Below are positions 54,093 to 62,773 of a DNA stretch of 64,000 bases, one piece after another. The notes beneath the pieces were generated by a model. It was not told the origin of the DNA. It was given only the letters and a program-made list of their open reading frames with translations, and made no database searches. The DNA is from an uncultured Craurococcus sp. Lineage in GTDB: Bacteria; Pseudomonadota; Alphaproteobacteria; Acetobacterales; Acetobacteraceae. The stretch's first letter is position 1, and each line of letters opens with the position of its first letter. Position numbers and translations under genes: made by a program. The DNA lies in assembly GCA_902805545.1 (NCBI GenBank), contig CADCTD010000001.1, forward strand, positions 124,001 to 188,000, given 5' to 3'.

Positions 54093-55265
54093 ATGAGCAT
54101 CAACGGCAAGGCCTATATCGTCGGGGCCTTCGAGCACCCGACCCGCAAGGCGGACGACAAGTCCGTGGCCCAGCTCCATGCCGAGGTCGCCTATGGCGCC
54201 CTGCAGGATGCCGGCCTCACCAAGGACGACATCGACGGCTTCTTCTGCACCGGCGCGGCGCCCGGCCTCGGGCCGCTGAACATGGCGGATTACCTCGGCC
54301 TGACGAAGCTCCGGCATTTCGACAGCACCGATGTCGGCGGCTCCTCCTATGTCATGCATGTCGGGCATGCGGCGGAGGCGATCTCGATGGGCCTCTGCGA
54401 CATCGCCCTCGTCACCCTCGCCGGCCGGCCGCGGGCGGAGGCGATGGCGACGGGGACTGCGCCGCGGAGCTGGGGCGTCAACGTACCCGACGACCCTTTC
54501 GAGATCCCCTATGGCCGCACGGTCGCCAATGCCTACGCGATGTGCGCCATGCGCCACATGCATGAATTCGGCACGACCAGCGAGCAACTTGCCTGGATCA
54601 AGGTGGCGGCGAGCCACCATGCCCAGTGGAACGAGCAGGCAATGCTGCGCAAGGTCGTGACCGTCGAGGATGTGGTGAACTCCCCGATGGTCTCCGACCC
54701 GCTGCACCGGCTTGATTGCTGCGTCATCTCGGATGGCGGCGGCGCGCTGATCATCGCCAAGCCGGAGATCGCCAGGTCGCTCAAGCGGCCGCTGGTGAAG
54801 GTGAAGGGGCATGGCGAGGCGACCAAGAACCAGAATGCCGGCTATACCGACCTGACCTATTCCGGCGCCCGCTGGTCCGGTCCGCGCGCCTTCGAGGAGG
54901 CGGGCGTCACCCCGCAGGACATCCAGTACGCCTCGATCTATGACAGCTTCACCATCACCGTGCTGATGCAGCTGGAGGATCTCGGCTTCTGCGAGAAGGG
55001 CCAGGGCGGGAAGTTCGTCTCCGACGGCAACCTGATCTCGGGCGTCGGCAAGCTGCCCTTCAACACCGATGGCGGCGGGCTCTGCAACAACCACCCGGCC
55101 AATCGCGGCGGCATGACCAAGGTGATCGAGGCGGTGCGGCAGCTCCGCGGCGAGGCCCATCCGAAGGTCCAGGTCCCGGGCTGCACGCTCGCGCTGGCGC
55201 ATGGCACGGGCGGGCTGCTCGGCACCCGGCATGGCAGCGCCACCGTCATCCTCGAGCGGGAGTAG
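54093..55265 (+). CDS. Thiolase-fold protein lacking the catalytic Cys (SCP2-thiolase/Ltp2-like)
   Basis: This 390-aa protein has thiolase fold. The segment where thiolases carry the nucleophilic Cys reads STDVGGSSYVMHVGHAAEAI, with no Cys. The late Cys-Gly-His region is also altered (LALAHGTGG), although NTDGGGLCNNHPANRGG keeps the usual HP position. Steroid side-chain aldolases such as Ltp2 share this loss and act in complex with a DUF35 protein, and a DUF35 gene is next. A retro-aldol or non-thiolytic CoA role is therefore more likely than true thiolysis. AAGGGAGG lies 13 bases upstream of ATG. Confidence 0.8.
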   Translation: MSINGKAYIVGAFEHPTRKADDKSVAQLHAEVAYGALQDAGLTKDDIDGFFCTGAAPGLGPLNMADYLGLTKLRHFDSTDVGGSSYVMHVGHAAEAISMGLCDIALVTLAGRPRAEAMATGTAPRSWGVNVPDDPFEIPYGRTVANAYAMCAMRHMHEFGTTSEQLAWIKVAASHHAQWNEQAMLRKVVTVEDVVNSPMVSDPLHRLDCCVISDGGGALIIAKPEIARSLKRPLVKVKGHGEATKNQNAGYTDLTYSGARWSGPRAFEEAGVTPQDIQYASIYDSFTITVLMQLEDLGFCEKGQGGKFVSDGNLISGVGKLPFNTDGGGLCNNHPANRGGMTKVIEAVRQLRGEAHPKVQVPGCTLALAHGTGGLLGTRHGSATVILERE

Positions 55266-55334
55266 TCCGTTCGATCGCTGGAGCGCCGCCAGGCGCAGAA
55301 GCGTGAATCGACCGGATCAGAAAGGAGATTACCC

Positions 55335-55733
55335 ATGGCAACCCCTGCCTCCAACCGCGCCCTGCCGGCCATCGCGGTCGACCCCACCAATAAGCCCTAT
55401 TTCGATGCCGCGCGCGAGGGCCGCATGCTGATCGGGCTTTGCAAGGATACCGGCAAGCATTTCTGGTACCCGCGCGGCTGCTCGCCCTTCACCCTCTCGA
55501 ACAATGTCGAGCTGGTGGAGGCGAAGGGCACCGGGACGATCTACACCTATACGGTGATGCGGACGAAAGAGCCCTACTGCGTCGCCTATGTCGAGCTGGA
55601 TGAGGGCGTGCGCGTCTTCACCAACATCGTCGATTGCGACCTCGACGAGGTGCGGATCGGCCAGAAGGTGAAGGTGGTGTTCAAGCCGACCCAGGGCGAC
55701 AGCCCGCCGGCGACCATGTTCACCCCTGTCTAG
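55335..55733 (+). CDS. DUF35 OB-fold protein with degenerate zinc ribbon
   Basis: This 132-aa protein of the Zn-ribbon/OB-fold DUF35 family usually binds a thiolase-like partner and acyl-CoA. In the ribbon (LIGLCKDTGKHFWYPRGCSP) only two of the normal four Cys remain, so zinc binding may be lost or altered. The OB-fold strand pattern follows: GTGTIYTYTVMRTKEPYCVAYVEL and VRIGQKVKVVF. It lies 69 bases after the thiolase-like gene, and the two probably form one complex. Confidence 0.85.
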   Translation: MATPASNRALPAIAVDPTNKPYFDAAREGRMLIGLCKDTGKHFWYPRGCSPFTLSNNVELVEAKGTGTIYTYTVMRTKEPYCVAYVELDEGVRVFTNIVDCDLDEVRIGQKVKVVFKPTQGDSPPATMFTPV

Positions 55734-55789
55734 CCCTTGCCCGCGCTGCCCTCCCTGGCAATATTCCCCGAAGTGCCAAGGAGGCAGCG

Positions 55790-56599
55790 ATGGCTCAAGC
55801 GGGTGACAACACGCCCCCGGTGACGCGACGCGACGAGGGCGCCGTCGCCATCATCACCCTCGACCGGCCGGCGGCGCGCAACAGCCTCTCGCGCGCCATG
55901 CTGGCGGCGCTGCAGGCGGCGCTGGACGAGGTGGCGGCGGAGGAGGGCATCCGCTGCGTCGTGATCGCCGCCGAAGGGCCGGCCTTCTCCGCGGGGCACG
56001 ACCTGAAGGAGATCACCGCCCATCGCGCCGACCCGGATGGCGGCGCGGCCTTCTTCACCGAGACGATGGAGGCCTGCGGCGCGGTGATGCAGCGGGTCAC
56101 CACCCTGCCCCAGCCGGTGATCGCCGCGGTGGAGGGCGTCGCCACCGCCGCCGGCTGCCAGCTCGCGGCGAGCTGCGACCTGGTGGTGGCGGCGGCATCC
56201 GCGAAATTCTGCACGCCGGGGGTCGATATCGGCCTGTTCTGCTCGACGCCGGGCGTGGCGCTGGCCCGCGCGGTGCCGCGCAAATCGGCCATGGAGATGC
56301 TGCTGCTGGGCGAGATGGTCCCGGCGGAGGAGGCGCATCGCATGGGCCTCGTCAACCGCGTCGTCGAGCCGGGCACGGCGCTGCCCGCGGCGCTGGAGCT
56401 GGCGCAGCGCATCGCCGCCCGCTCCGCGGTTGCGGTGCGGATGGGCAAGCGCGGCTTCAACGCCCAGGCCGGCCTGCCGCTCGCCGAGGCCTATGCCTCG
56501 GCCGGACGGGTGATGGTGGAGAACCTGCTCGCCGAGGATGCGGCGGAGGGCATCGGTGCCTTCATCGGCAAGCGCCGGCCGGAATGGCGGCATCGCTGA
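55790..56599 (+). CDS. Enoyl-CoA hydratase/isomerase family protein
   Basis: The product is 269 aa from ATG 55790, with AAGGAGG upstream; the longer track start lies in the DUF35 gene. It is a crotonase fold: LDRPAARNSLSRAML near 28, oxyanion loop FSAGHDLKEI near 68, and VEGVATAAGCQLAASCDLVVAA near 115. The catalytic Glu position after GCQLAASCD is followed by KFCTPGVDIGLFCSTPG, as in ECHDC3-like proteins that often lack one Glu. It may hydrate or hydrolyse a CoA thioester. Co-transcribed with its neighbours. Confidence 0.85.
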   Translation: MAQAGDNTPPVTRRDEGAVAIITLDRPAARNSLSRAMLAALQAALDEVAAEEGIRCVVIAAEGPAFSAGHDLKEITAHRADPDGGAAFFTETMEACGAVMQRVTTLPQPVIAAVEGVATAAGCQLAASCDLVVAAASAKFCTPGVDIGLFCSTPGVALARAVPRKSAMEMLLLGEMVPAEEAHRMGLVNRVVEPGTALPAALELAQRIAARSAVAVRMGKRGFNAQAGLPLAEAYASAGRVMVENLLAEDAAEGIGAFIGKRRPEWRHR

Positions 56600-56612
56600 G
56601 GGAGCACGCATC

Positions 56613-58247
56613 ATGGCCGCCGAGGATTACGACGCCGGGCTGGAGCGTTGCGCCGCCAATCACCAGCCGCTGACGCCGCTGCTCTTCCTCGAGCGTGCGG
56701 CGGCGACCTTCCCCGACCACGTCGCCGTGGTGCACGGTGCCCTGCGGCGGCCCTACAGCGCGCTGCGCGAGCGCTGCGTGCGCCTTGCCTCCGCGCTCGC
56801 CGCGCGCGGCATCGGCCGGGGCGACACGGTGGCGGCGCTGCTGCCCAACATCCCGGAGATGGTCGAGGCGCATTACGGCGTGCCGATGGCGGGCGCCGTG
56901 CTCAACACCATCAACACGCGGCTCGACGCCGACACCATCGGCTACATCCTGACGCATGGCGCCGCGAAGGCGGTGCTCGCCGACCGCGAATTCATCCCCA
57001 TCCTGCGTGCCGCGCTCGCCATCAGCGGCGCCTCGCCCCTCATTATCGAGATCGACGATCCGGAGGCGCCGGAGGCCGCGCGGGCTGGGACGCTCGGCGG
57101 GCTCGACTACGAGGCGTTCCTGGCCGAGGGTGACCCGGCCTTCGCCTGGCCCATGCCGGCCGACGAGTGGGATGCGATCGCGCTCAACTACACCTCCGGC
57201 ACCACCGGGCGGCCGAAGGGCGTGGTCTACCATCATCGCGGCGCGCAGCTGCTGGCCACCGGGAACGTGCTCTCGGCCAGCATGGCGCGGCACCCGGTCT
57301 ATCTCTGGACGTTGCCGATGTTCCATTGCAACGGCTGGTGCTTCCCCTGGACCGTTTGCGCCGTCGCCGGCACGCATGTCTGCCTCCGCGCCGTTCGCGG
57401 CCCGGCGATGTGGGCGCTGATGGCGGAGCATGGCGTGACGCATATGTGCGGGGCCCCCGTCGTCATGGCAACGCTGCTCGACACGCCCGAGGCAGAGAAG
57501 CGCGCCCTTCCCCACCAGGTGCAATTCGTCACCGCCGGCGCGCCGCCGCCCGAGGCGGTCCTTGGCCGCATGCGCGAAGCGGGCTTCGCCGTGCTGCACG
57601 TCTACGGGCTGACGGAGTGCTACGGCCCCTCCGTCGTCAACGAATGGAACCGCGCCTGGGACGCGCTGCCGCCGCCCGAGCAGGCGCGGCTGATGGCGCG
57701 GCAGGGCGTGCGCTACCTGGCGCTCGAATCCCTCGACGTGCTCGACCCGGCCACGATGCAGCCCGTCCCCCCCGACGGCGCGACCATGGGCGAGGTCATG
57801 ATGCGCGGCAATGTCGTGATGAAGGGATACTTCAAGGACCGCGCCGCGACCGAGGCGGCCTTCGCCGGCGGCTGGTTCCACACCGGCGACCTCGCGGTGA
57901 GGTATCCGGACGGCTACATCCAGCTCCGCGACCGCTCGAAGGACATCATCATCTCCGGCGGGGAGAACATCTCGTCCATCGAGGTGGAGGATGCGCTCTA
58001 CAAGCATCCAGCGGTCGCGCTGGCGGCGGTGGTGGCGAAGCCCGATGACAGATGGGGCGAGGTGCCCTGCGCCTTCATCGAGCTGAAGCCGGGCGCCGAG
58101 GCGACCGAGGCGGAGCTGATCGCCCATTGCCGCGAGCGGATGGCCGGCTTCAAGGCGCCGAAATCCGTCGTTTTCACGGAGCTGCCGCGGACCAGCACGG
58201 GCAAGATCCAGAAACACGTGCTTCGCACCAAAATTCGAACGGGGTGA
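56613..58247 (+). CDS. Acyl-CoA synthetase (AMP-binding family)
   Basis: The product is 544 aa from ATG 56613 with GAGGGAG upstream. Adenylation motifs are complete: P-loop [20 protein letters not shown] near 190, [12 protein letters not shown] near 330, [17 protein letters not shown] near 420 and the C-terminal catalytic Lys in [11 protein letters not shown]. Similar to medium-chain or unusual-acid CoA ligases. It activates a carboxylic acid to its acyl-CoA, feeding the hydratase and thiolase-like enzymes encoded upstream. The acid is unknown. Confidence 0.9.
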   Translation: MAAEDYDAGLERCAANHQPLTPLLFLERAAATFPDHVAVVHGALRRPYSALRERCVRLASALAARGIGRGDTVAALLPNIPEMVEAHYGVPMAGAVLNTINTRLDADTIGYILTHGAAKAVLADREFIPILRAALAISGASPLIIEIDDPEAPEAARAGTLGGLDYEAFLAEGDPAFAWPMPADEWDAIALNYTSGTTGRPKGVVYHHRGAQLLATGNVLSASMARHPVYLWTLPMFHCNGWCFPWTVCAVAGTHVCLRAVRGPAMWALMAEHGVTHMCGAPVVMATLLDTPEAEKRALPHQVQFVTAGAPPPEAVLGRMREAGFAVLHVYGLTECYGPSVVNEWNRAWDALPPPEQARLMARQGVRYLALESLDVLDPATMQPVPPDGATMGEVMMRGNVVMKGYFKDRAATEAAFAGGWFHTGDLAVRYPDGYIQLRDRSKDIIISGGENISSIEVEDALYKHPAVALAAVVAKPDDRWGEVPCAFIELKPGAEATEAELIAHCRERMAGFKAPKSVVFTELPRTSTGKIQKHVLRTKIRTG

Positions 58248-58305
58248 AAACGCCGCGTTAACCCGCGCCGGGCAGGATGTGACGATATCGCCACAGGACT
58301 CTGCC

Positions 58306-59355
58306 ATGGATGGGATTCACATCACCGAGGAGGCTGCCACGCCGGAGCGCGTCCTGGCGCTCGCCGAGCAAGCGGAAGCGCTAGCCGCCGGCAAGGTCCG
58401 GGCGATCCAGGCAATCACCGGGCAGACGCGCATCCTCGCGTTGAATGCCACCATCGAGGCCGCGCGCGCCGGCGAGCATGGCCGCGGCTTCGGCGTCGTC
58501 GCCGGCGAGGTGAAGTCCGTCGCCGCCGAGGTCGCCCGCCTCGCCGCCGAGATGGACGGCGAGTTGCGCGGTGCCTTCGCCGCCCTTCGCCGCATCGGGG
58601 CCCGCATGGCGGAGGAGGTCGGCGGGCAGCGGCTGATCGACCTGGCGCTGAACGCCATCGAGATCATCGACCGCAACCTCTACGAGCGCAGCTGCGACGT
58701 CCGCTGGTGGGCGACCGACGCCGCACTGGTCGAGGCCGCGACGGATCCGGCGCAGCTCGCCCATGCCGAGCGGCGGCTCGGCACCATTCTCTCGGCCTAT
58801 ACGGTCTATCTCGACCTCTGGCTTTGCGACCTCTCGGGCCGCGTCATCGCCCATGGGCGGCCGGAGCGCTATTCGGGGGTGCGCGGAGTGGATGTCCGCG
58901 ATGCCCCCTGGTTCCGCGCGGCGCTGGAGACGGCGAGCGGCGAGGAGTATGTCGTGACCGACATCGCCCGCTGCGGCCCGCTCGGCCATGCGCCGGTCGC
59001 TACCTATGCCGCGGCGGTGCGCGAGGGCGGTGCGACCCATGGCCGGCCGATCGGCGTGCTCGGCATCCATTTCGACTGGGCTCCGCAGGCGGAGGGGGTG
59101 GTCCAGGGCGTCCGCCTCTCGCCCGCCGAGCGCGCCCGCACCCGCGTGCTGCTGCTGGATGCGGCAGGACGGGTACTGGCGGCTTCGGCGGGTGGCGGCG
59201 TGCTGTCGGAGGTCTTGCGACTGGAGCATGGCGGGCGCGGCGCCGGCGCCTATCGCGACGCACAGGGGCGCACCATCGCCTTCCACCGCACGCCGGGCTA
59301 CGAGACCTATGAGGGGCTCGGCTGGTACGGGGCCTTGGTGCAGGAGCCTGGCTAG
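58306..59355 (+). CDS. Soluble chemoreceptor-like protein: N-terminal MCP signalling hairpin, C-terminal Cache-like sensor
   Basis: The product is 349 aa from ATG 58306, with AGGA seven bases upstream; GTG 58279 is possible. Residues about 14-90 contain the highly conserved MCP hairpin tip that contacts CheA/CheW ([20 protein letters not shown], then [16 protein letters not shown]). Residues about 110-349 resemble a PDC/Cache sensor ([38 protein letters not shown]). There is no membrane segment or HAMP domain, and the domain order is reversed and short. It is probably cytoplasmic and may join chemoreceptor arrays. Transcribed alone. Confidence 0.78.
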   Translation: MDGIHITEEAATPERVLALAEQAEALAAGKVRAIQAITGQTRILALNATIEAARAGEHGRGFGVVAGEVKSVAAEVARLAAEMDGELRGAFAALRRIGARMAEEVGGQRLIDLALNAIEIIDRNLYERSCDVRWWATDAALVEAATDPAQLAHAERRLGTILSAYTVYLDLWLCDLSGRVIAHGRPERYSGVRGVDVRDAPWFRAALETASGEEYVVTDIARCGPLGHAPVATYAAAVREGGATHGRPIGVLGIHFDWAPQAEGVVQGVRLSPAERARTRVLLLDAAGRVLAASAGGGVLSEVLRLEHGGRGAGAYRDAQGRTIAFHRTPGYETYEGLGWYGALVQEPG

Positions 59356-59454
59356 GGCAAAGGCCCAACAGGCGCGCGGGCCTGTGCTCTGTGAGCTGCC
59401 TGCGGAACAGGAGCCGGAGCGGCTTTACCCGTCGCCGGCATGGGAGACGTCGTT

Positions 59455-60621
59455 CTAACGCACCAAGACCAGCCGGCTCGCCAGCCCGGCAAGTCCGGCC
59501 AGGCCCATCACCATCGCCATCGGCACCGCCGTCCCGTTGTGGAAGACGCCGACCAGCGCCCCGGTCAGCGCCCCGCCGCCGAACTGCAGCGTGCCGATCA
59601 GGGCGGAGGCGCTGCCCGCCGCCCGTCCCTGGGAGGCCATGGCCAGCGCGGCGGCGATCGGCATCACCATGCCGATGCTGGCGACGAAGACGAAGAGCGG
59701 GATGGCGATGCCCCAGAAGCTGCCTGTCCCGGACATCGCCACCATGGCGAGCCCGGCCGCGCTCATCGCGGTGAGCCCCCAGAGCAGCACCCGCTCCGGC
59801 GGGTACCGCCGCGAGAGCATCGCATTGAGCTGCGAGACCGCCATGATGCCGAGCGCATTCGCGCCGAACAGCAGCCCGTACTGCGCCGGCGCGACGCCAT
59901 GCAGTTCCATGAAGACGAAGGGCGAGCCGGTGATGTAGGCGAACATCCCGCCCATCGGCAGCACGCCGGAGAGCACCAGCCCCATGAAGCGCCGGTTGCC
60001 CAGCATCCGCGCATAGACCATGGCGATGCCGGCCAGCCCCTCCCGCCGCCGCCGCTCGGGCGGCAGCGTCTCCGGCAAGACCAGCGCCACCACCAGGGCG
60101 AGGCCGAGGCCATAGGCCATCAGCGCCCAGAAGATCGCCCGCCACCCGCCGAGGCCGAGCAGCAGCCCGCCGATCGAGGGCGCCAGGATCGGCGCCAGCG
60201 TGACCACCAGCATCAGCCGCGACATCAGCCGGATCGTCTCCGTCCCCTCGGAGATGTCGCGCAGGATGGCGCGCGCCGTCACCATCCCGGCGCAGCCGCC
60301 GAGCCCCTGGACGAAGCGCCAGAGCGCCAGCCAGCCGACATCCTCCGTCATCGCGCAGCCGATGGAGCCGAGGACGAAGATGCCGAGCCCGCCGAGCAGC
60401 GGCAGCCGCCGCCCGAAGCGGTCCGTCAGCGGCCCGAAGGCGAGCTGTGCCAGCGACATCCCGGCAAAGAAGGTCGCCAGCGTCGTCTGCACCTGCGCGG
60501 CATCCGTCCCAAGCCCGGCGGCGATGGCTGGGAAGGCCGGCAGGTACATGTCCGTGGACAGCGGCCCGAAGGCCGACATGGCGGCGAGGACGAGGACGAG
60601 AAAGGGCGTGGCAGTCGGCAT
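59455..60621 (-). CDS. Bcr/CflA family MFS drug exporter
   Basis: The product is 388 aa from ATG 60621; the track start is 22 codons earlier and has no better support. Twelve hydrophobic segments are visible. The Bcr/CflA pattern includes LAAMSAFGPLSTDMYLPAFPAIA in helix 1, LAQLAFGPLTDRFGRRLPLLGGLG (loop 2-3 motif) and LWRFVQGLGGCAGMVTARAILRDI. It is probably a proton-driven exporter of drugs or dipeptides. It is divergent from rutA. Confidence 0.85.
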   Translation of the reverse strand: MPTATPFLVLVLAAMSAFGPLSTDMYLPAFPAIAAGLGTDAAQVQTTLATFFAGMSLAQLAFGPLTDRFGRRLPLLGGLGIFVLGSIGCAMTEDVGWLALWRFVQGLGGCAGMVTARAILRDISEGTETIRLMSRLMLVVTLAPILAPSIGGLLLGLGGWRAIFWALMAYGLGLALVVALVLPETLPPERRRREGLAGIAMVYARMLGNRRFMGLVLSGVLPMGGMFAYITGSPFVFMELHGVAPAQYGLLFGANALGIMAVSQLNAMLSRRYPPERVLLWGLTAMSAAGLAMVAMSGTGSFWGIAIPLFVFVASIGMVMPIAAALAMASQGRAAGSASALIGTLQFGGGALTGALVGVFHNGTAVPMAMVMGLAGLAGLASRLVLVR

Positions 60622-60826
60622 GGAACAGGGGTTAGCACTCGATGTTGCACCGCACCATCGTCCCGGGCTCCGCTGCGGGCACGCCATGCCTTTGGGCAGT
60701 CAGGCGGCGGCCTGGCCGCGATGGCGGCATATCCGTGCCCGGCGGCCGCGTTCGGCGCGCCATTCCCCCTCCCGGGCCGCCGGGCCTCGCCGCTAGGATG
60801 CGGGCCACCCGAAGCGGAGCGAGCCC

Positions 60827-61906
60827 ATGGATGTCGGCGTCTTCCTTCCCATCGGCAACAATGGCTGGCTGATCTCCAGCACTTCGCCGCAATATATGCC
60901 GAGCTTCGACCTCAACCGCGAGGTGACAGACAAGGCGGAGAAATACGGCTTCGAATTCGCCCTTTCCATGATCAAGCTGCGCGGCTTTGGCGGCCCGAGC
61001 CAGTACTGGGACCACAATCTCGAGAGCTTCAGCCTGATGGCGGGGCTGGCCGCCGTGACCACGCGGATCAAGCTCTTTGCCTCGGTCGCGGTGCTGACCA
61101 TCCCGCCCGCGGTGCTGGCGCGCATGGCCGTTACCATCGACAGCATCAGCCATGGCCGCTTCGGCGTGAACATCGTCTCCGGCTGGCAGAAGGCTGAGTA
61201 CGAGCAGATGGGCATCTGGCCCGGCGAGGCGCATTTCGCCCGGCGCTACGAGTACTGCTCGGAATATGTCTCGGTGATGCAGGATCTCTGGGCCACCGGC
61301 CGGTCCGACTTCAAGGGCGACTTCTTCCGGATGGAGGATTGCCGCGTCAGCCCGCTGCCCATGCGGAAGATCGAGATCATCTCCGCGGGCCAGTCCAGTC
61401 GCGGCATGCAGTTCGCGGCCGAGCATGCCGACTACAATTTCATCAGCGCCGGCGGCATCAACGACGTCTCGCAGGTCCGCCAGCATACGGACCGGCTGCT
61501 CGCCGCCAATGCCGCCGCCGGCCGGCAATGCGGCGCCATGCTGCTGATGATGATCATCGCCGACGAGACGGATGAGGCGGCGATGGCGAAATGGCACCAT
61601 TATGTCGCCGGCACCGACCTCGAGGCGCTGGCCTGGCGGGACTCGCAGGCGGCGGCCGATGTGAAGGCGGAGGCGCACAGCACCGTCGGCCGCATGGTCC
61701 GCTCAGACCGCGTGCCGACCAACATGCTCCGCCTCATCGGCTCCTACGAGACGGTGGCGACGCAGCTCGACGCCCTGGCCGAGACGCCCGGGCTGCAGGG
61801 CGTGATGCTGACCTTCGACGACTTCCTCATCGGCATGGAGCAGTTCGGCACACGCATCCAGCCGCTGATGCGGAGCCGGCGCCATGTCGCCGGGGCCGCG
61901 GCCTGA
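60827..61906 (+). CDS. rutA: Pyrimidine monooxygenase RutA
   Basis: The product is a 359-aa flavin-dependent luciferase-like enzyme. By eye it follows E. coli RutA nearly throughout: IGNNGWLISSTSPQYMPSFDLN at the N-terminus, FALSMIKLRGFGGPSQYWDHNLESF, TIDSISHGRFGVNIVSGWQ, SDFKGDFFRMEDCRVSP and the C-terminal GVMLTFDDFLIGMEQFGTRIQPLM. RutA opens the uracil ring using FMNH2 and O2. GGAG lies about ten bases upstream of ATG. In E. coli rutBCDEFG follow; here only rutE does. Confidence 0.93.
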   Translation: MDVGVFLPIGNNGWLISSTSPQYMPSFDLNREVTDKAEKYGFEFALSMIKLRGFGGPSQYWDHNLESFSLMAGLAAVTTRIKLFASVAVLTIPPAVLARMAVTIDSISHGRFGVNIVSGWQKAEYEQMGIWPGEAHFARRYEYCSEYVSVMQDLWATGRSDFKGDFFRMEDCRVSPLPMRKIEIISAGQSSRGMQFAAEHADYNFISAGGINDVSQVRQHTDRLLAANAAAGRQCGAMLLMMIIADETDEAAMAKWHHYVAGTDLEALAWRDSQAAADVKAEAHSTVGRMVRSDRVPTNMLRLIGSYETVATQLDALAETPGLQGVMLTFDDFLIGMEQFGTRIQPLMRSRRHVAGAAA

Positions 61907-61949
61907 TGATCGAGGAAAGGCGGAAGGGCGCGCTCCGGCTTCGAGCGGC

Positions 61950-62120
61950 GCGGTGGTCAATACCGACCTGCAGTGCGCCTATAGCCAGCCCGGGCGCCAC
62001 GTCGCCGCCTGTGAGACCGATCCTGGGCAAACCAGCCCCACCGACATGGCGGCGAAGTATGCCGGTGTGCTGCCGGTCGCCGAGGTGGCGGCGGCGCTGG
62101 CCGCGATGACCGGTGACTGA
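61950..62120 (+). pseudogene. Possible remnant of a RutB-like isochorismatase-family gene
   Basis: The 260-base gap between rutA and rutE has one frame with GC-rich third positions. It encodes TDLQCAYSQPG, similar to the N-terminal DMQNAYATPG motif of RutB, followed closely by DMAAKYAGVLPVAEVAAAL, similar to C-terminal ends of isochorismatase-type amidohydrolases. The core between these motifs, which would hold the catalytic Cys and Lys, is absent. It is read as an internally deleted rutB-like gene. The match is short, and a small real gene or chance is possible. Confidence 0.3.
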
Positions 62121-62166
62121 GCCGCCCGCAGCCGCTATGGAGGCGGCAACGAAGGAGACATCCGCG

Positions 62167-62748
62167 ATGCTCGACCAAGCCGCCATCGACGCGCTCTTCC
62201 ACAAGGCGCGCAGCCAGAACAAGTGGACCGAGGAGCCCGTCTCCGAGGCGCAGCTCCGCCAGATCTACGACATCCTGAAGATGGGCTCGACCTCGGCCAA
62301 CTGCTCGCCGGCGCGCTTCGTCTTCGTCACCAGCACGGAGGGCAAGGAGCGGCTCGCCCCCTGCCTGTCCTCCGGGAACCTCGCCAAGACGATGAGCGCG
62401 CCGGTCTGCGTCATCGTCGCGCAGGACATGGAATTCTACGAGAAGCTGCCGCGGCTCTTCCCGCATGCCGATGCCCGCTCCTGGTTCACCTCGAGCCCGG
62501 AGTTGGCGGCGGAGACGGCCTTCCGCAACGCCACGCTGCAGGGCGCGTACCTGATGATGGCGGCGAAGCTGGCCGGCCTCGATGTCGGCGCCATGTCGGG
62601 TTTCGACAAGGCGAAGTGCGACGAAGCCTTCTTCGCCGGCACCAAGGTGAAGTCCAACTTCCTCGTCAATATCGGCCATGGCGACCCGAGCGGCGTCTTC
62701 GAGCGCCTGCCGCGGCTCTCCTTCGAGGAAGCCTGCACCATCGCTTGA
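62167..62748 (+). CDS. rutE: Malonic semialdehyde reductase RutE (nitroreductase family)
   Basis: The product is 193 aa from ATG 62167, with AAGGAGA upstream; the track start 18 codons earlier is not needed. It matches RutE along its length: [15 protein letters not shown] near 37, [23 protein letters not shown] near 53, [40 protein letters not shown] and the end [14 protein letters not shown]. RutE reduces malonic semialdehyde to 3-hydroxypropionate, the last step of the Rut uracil pathway. Confidence 0.92.
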   Translation: MLDQAAIDALFHKARSQNKWTEEPVSEAQLRQIYDILKMGSTSANCSPARFVFVTSTEGKERLAPCLSSGNLAKTMSAPVCVIVAQDMEFYEKLPRLFPHADARSWFTSSPELAAETAFRNATLQGAYLMMAAKLAGLDVGAMSGFDKAKCDEAFFAGTKVKSNFLVNIGHGDPSGVFERLPRLSFEEACTIA

Positions 62749-62773
62749 AGGACTGCCGCCTGAGGCGCCAGGC

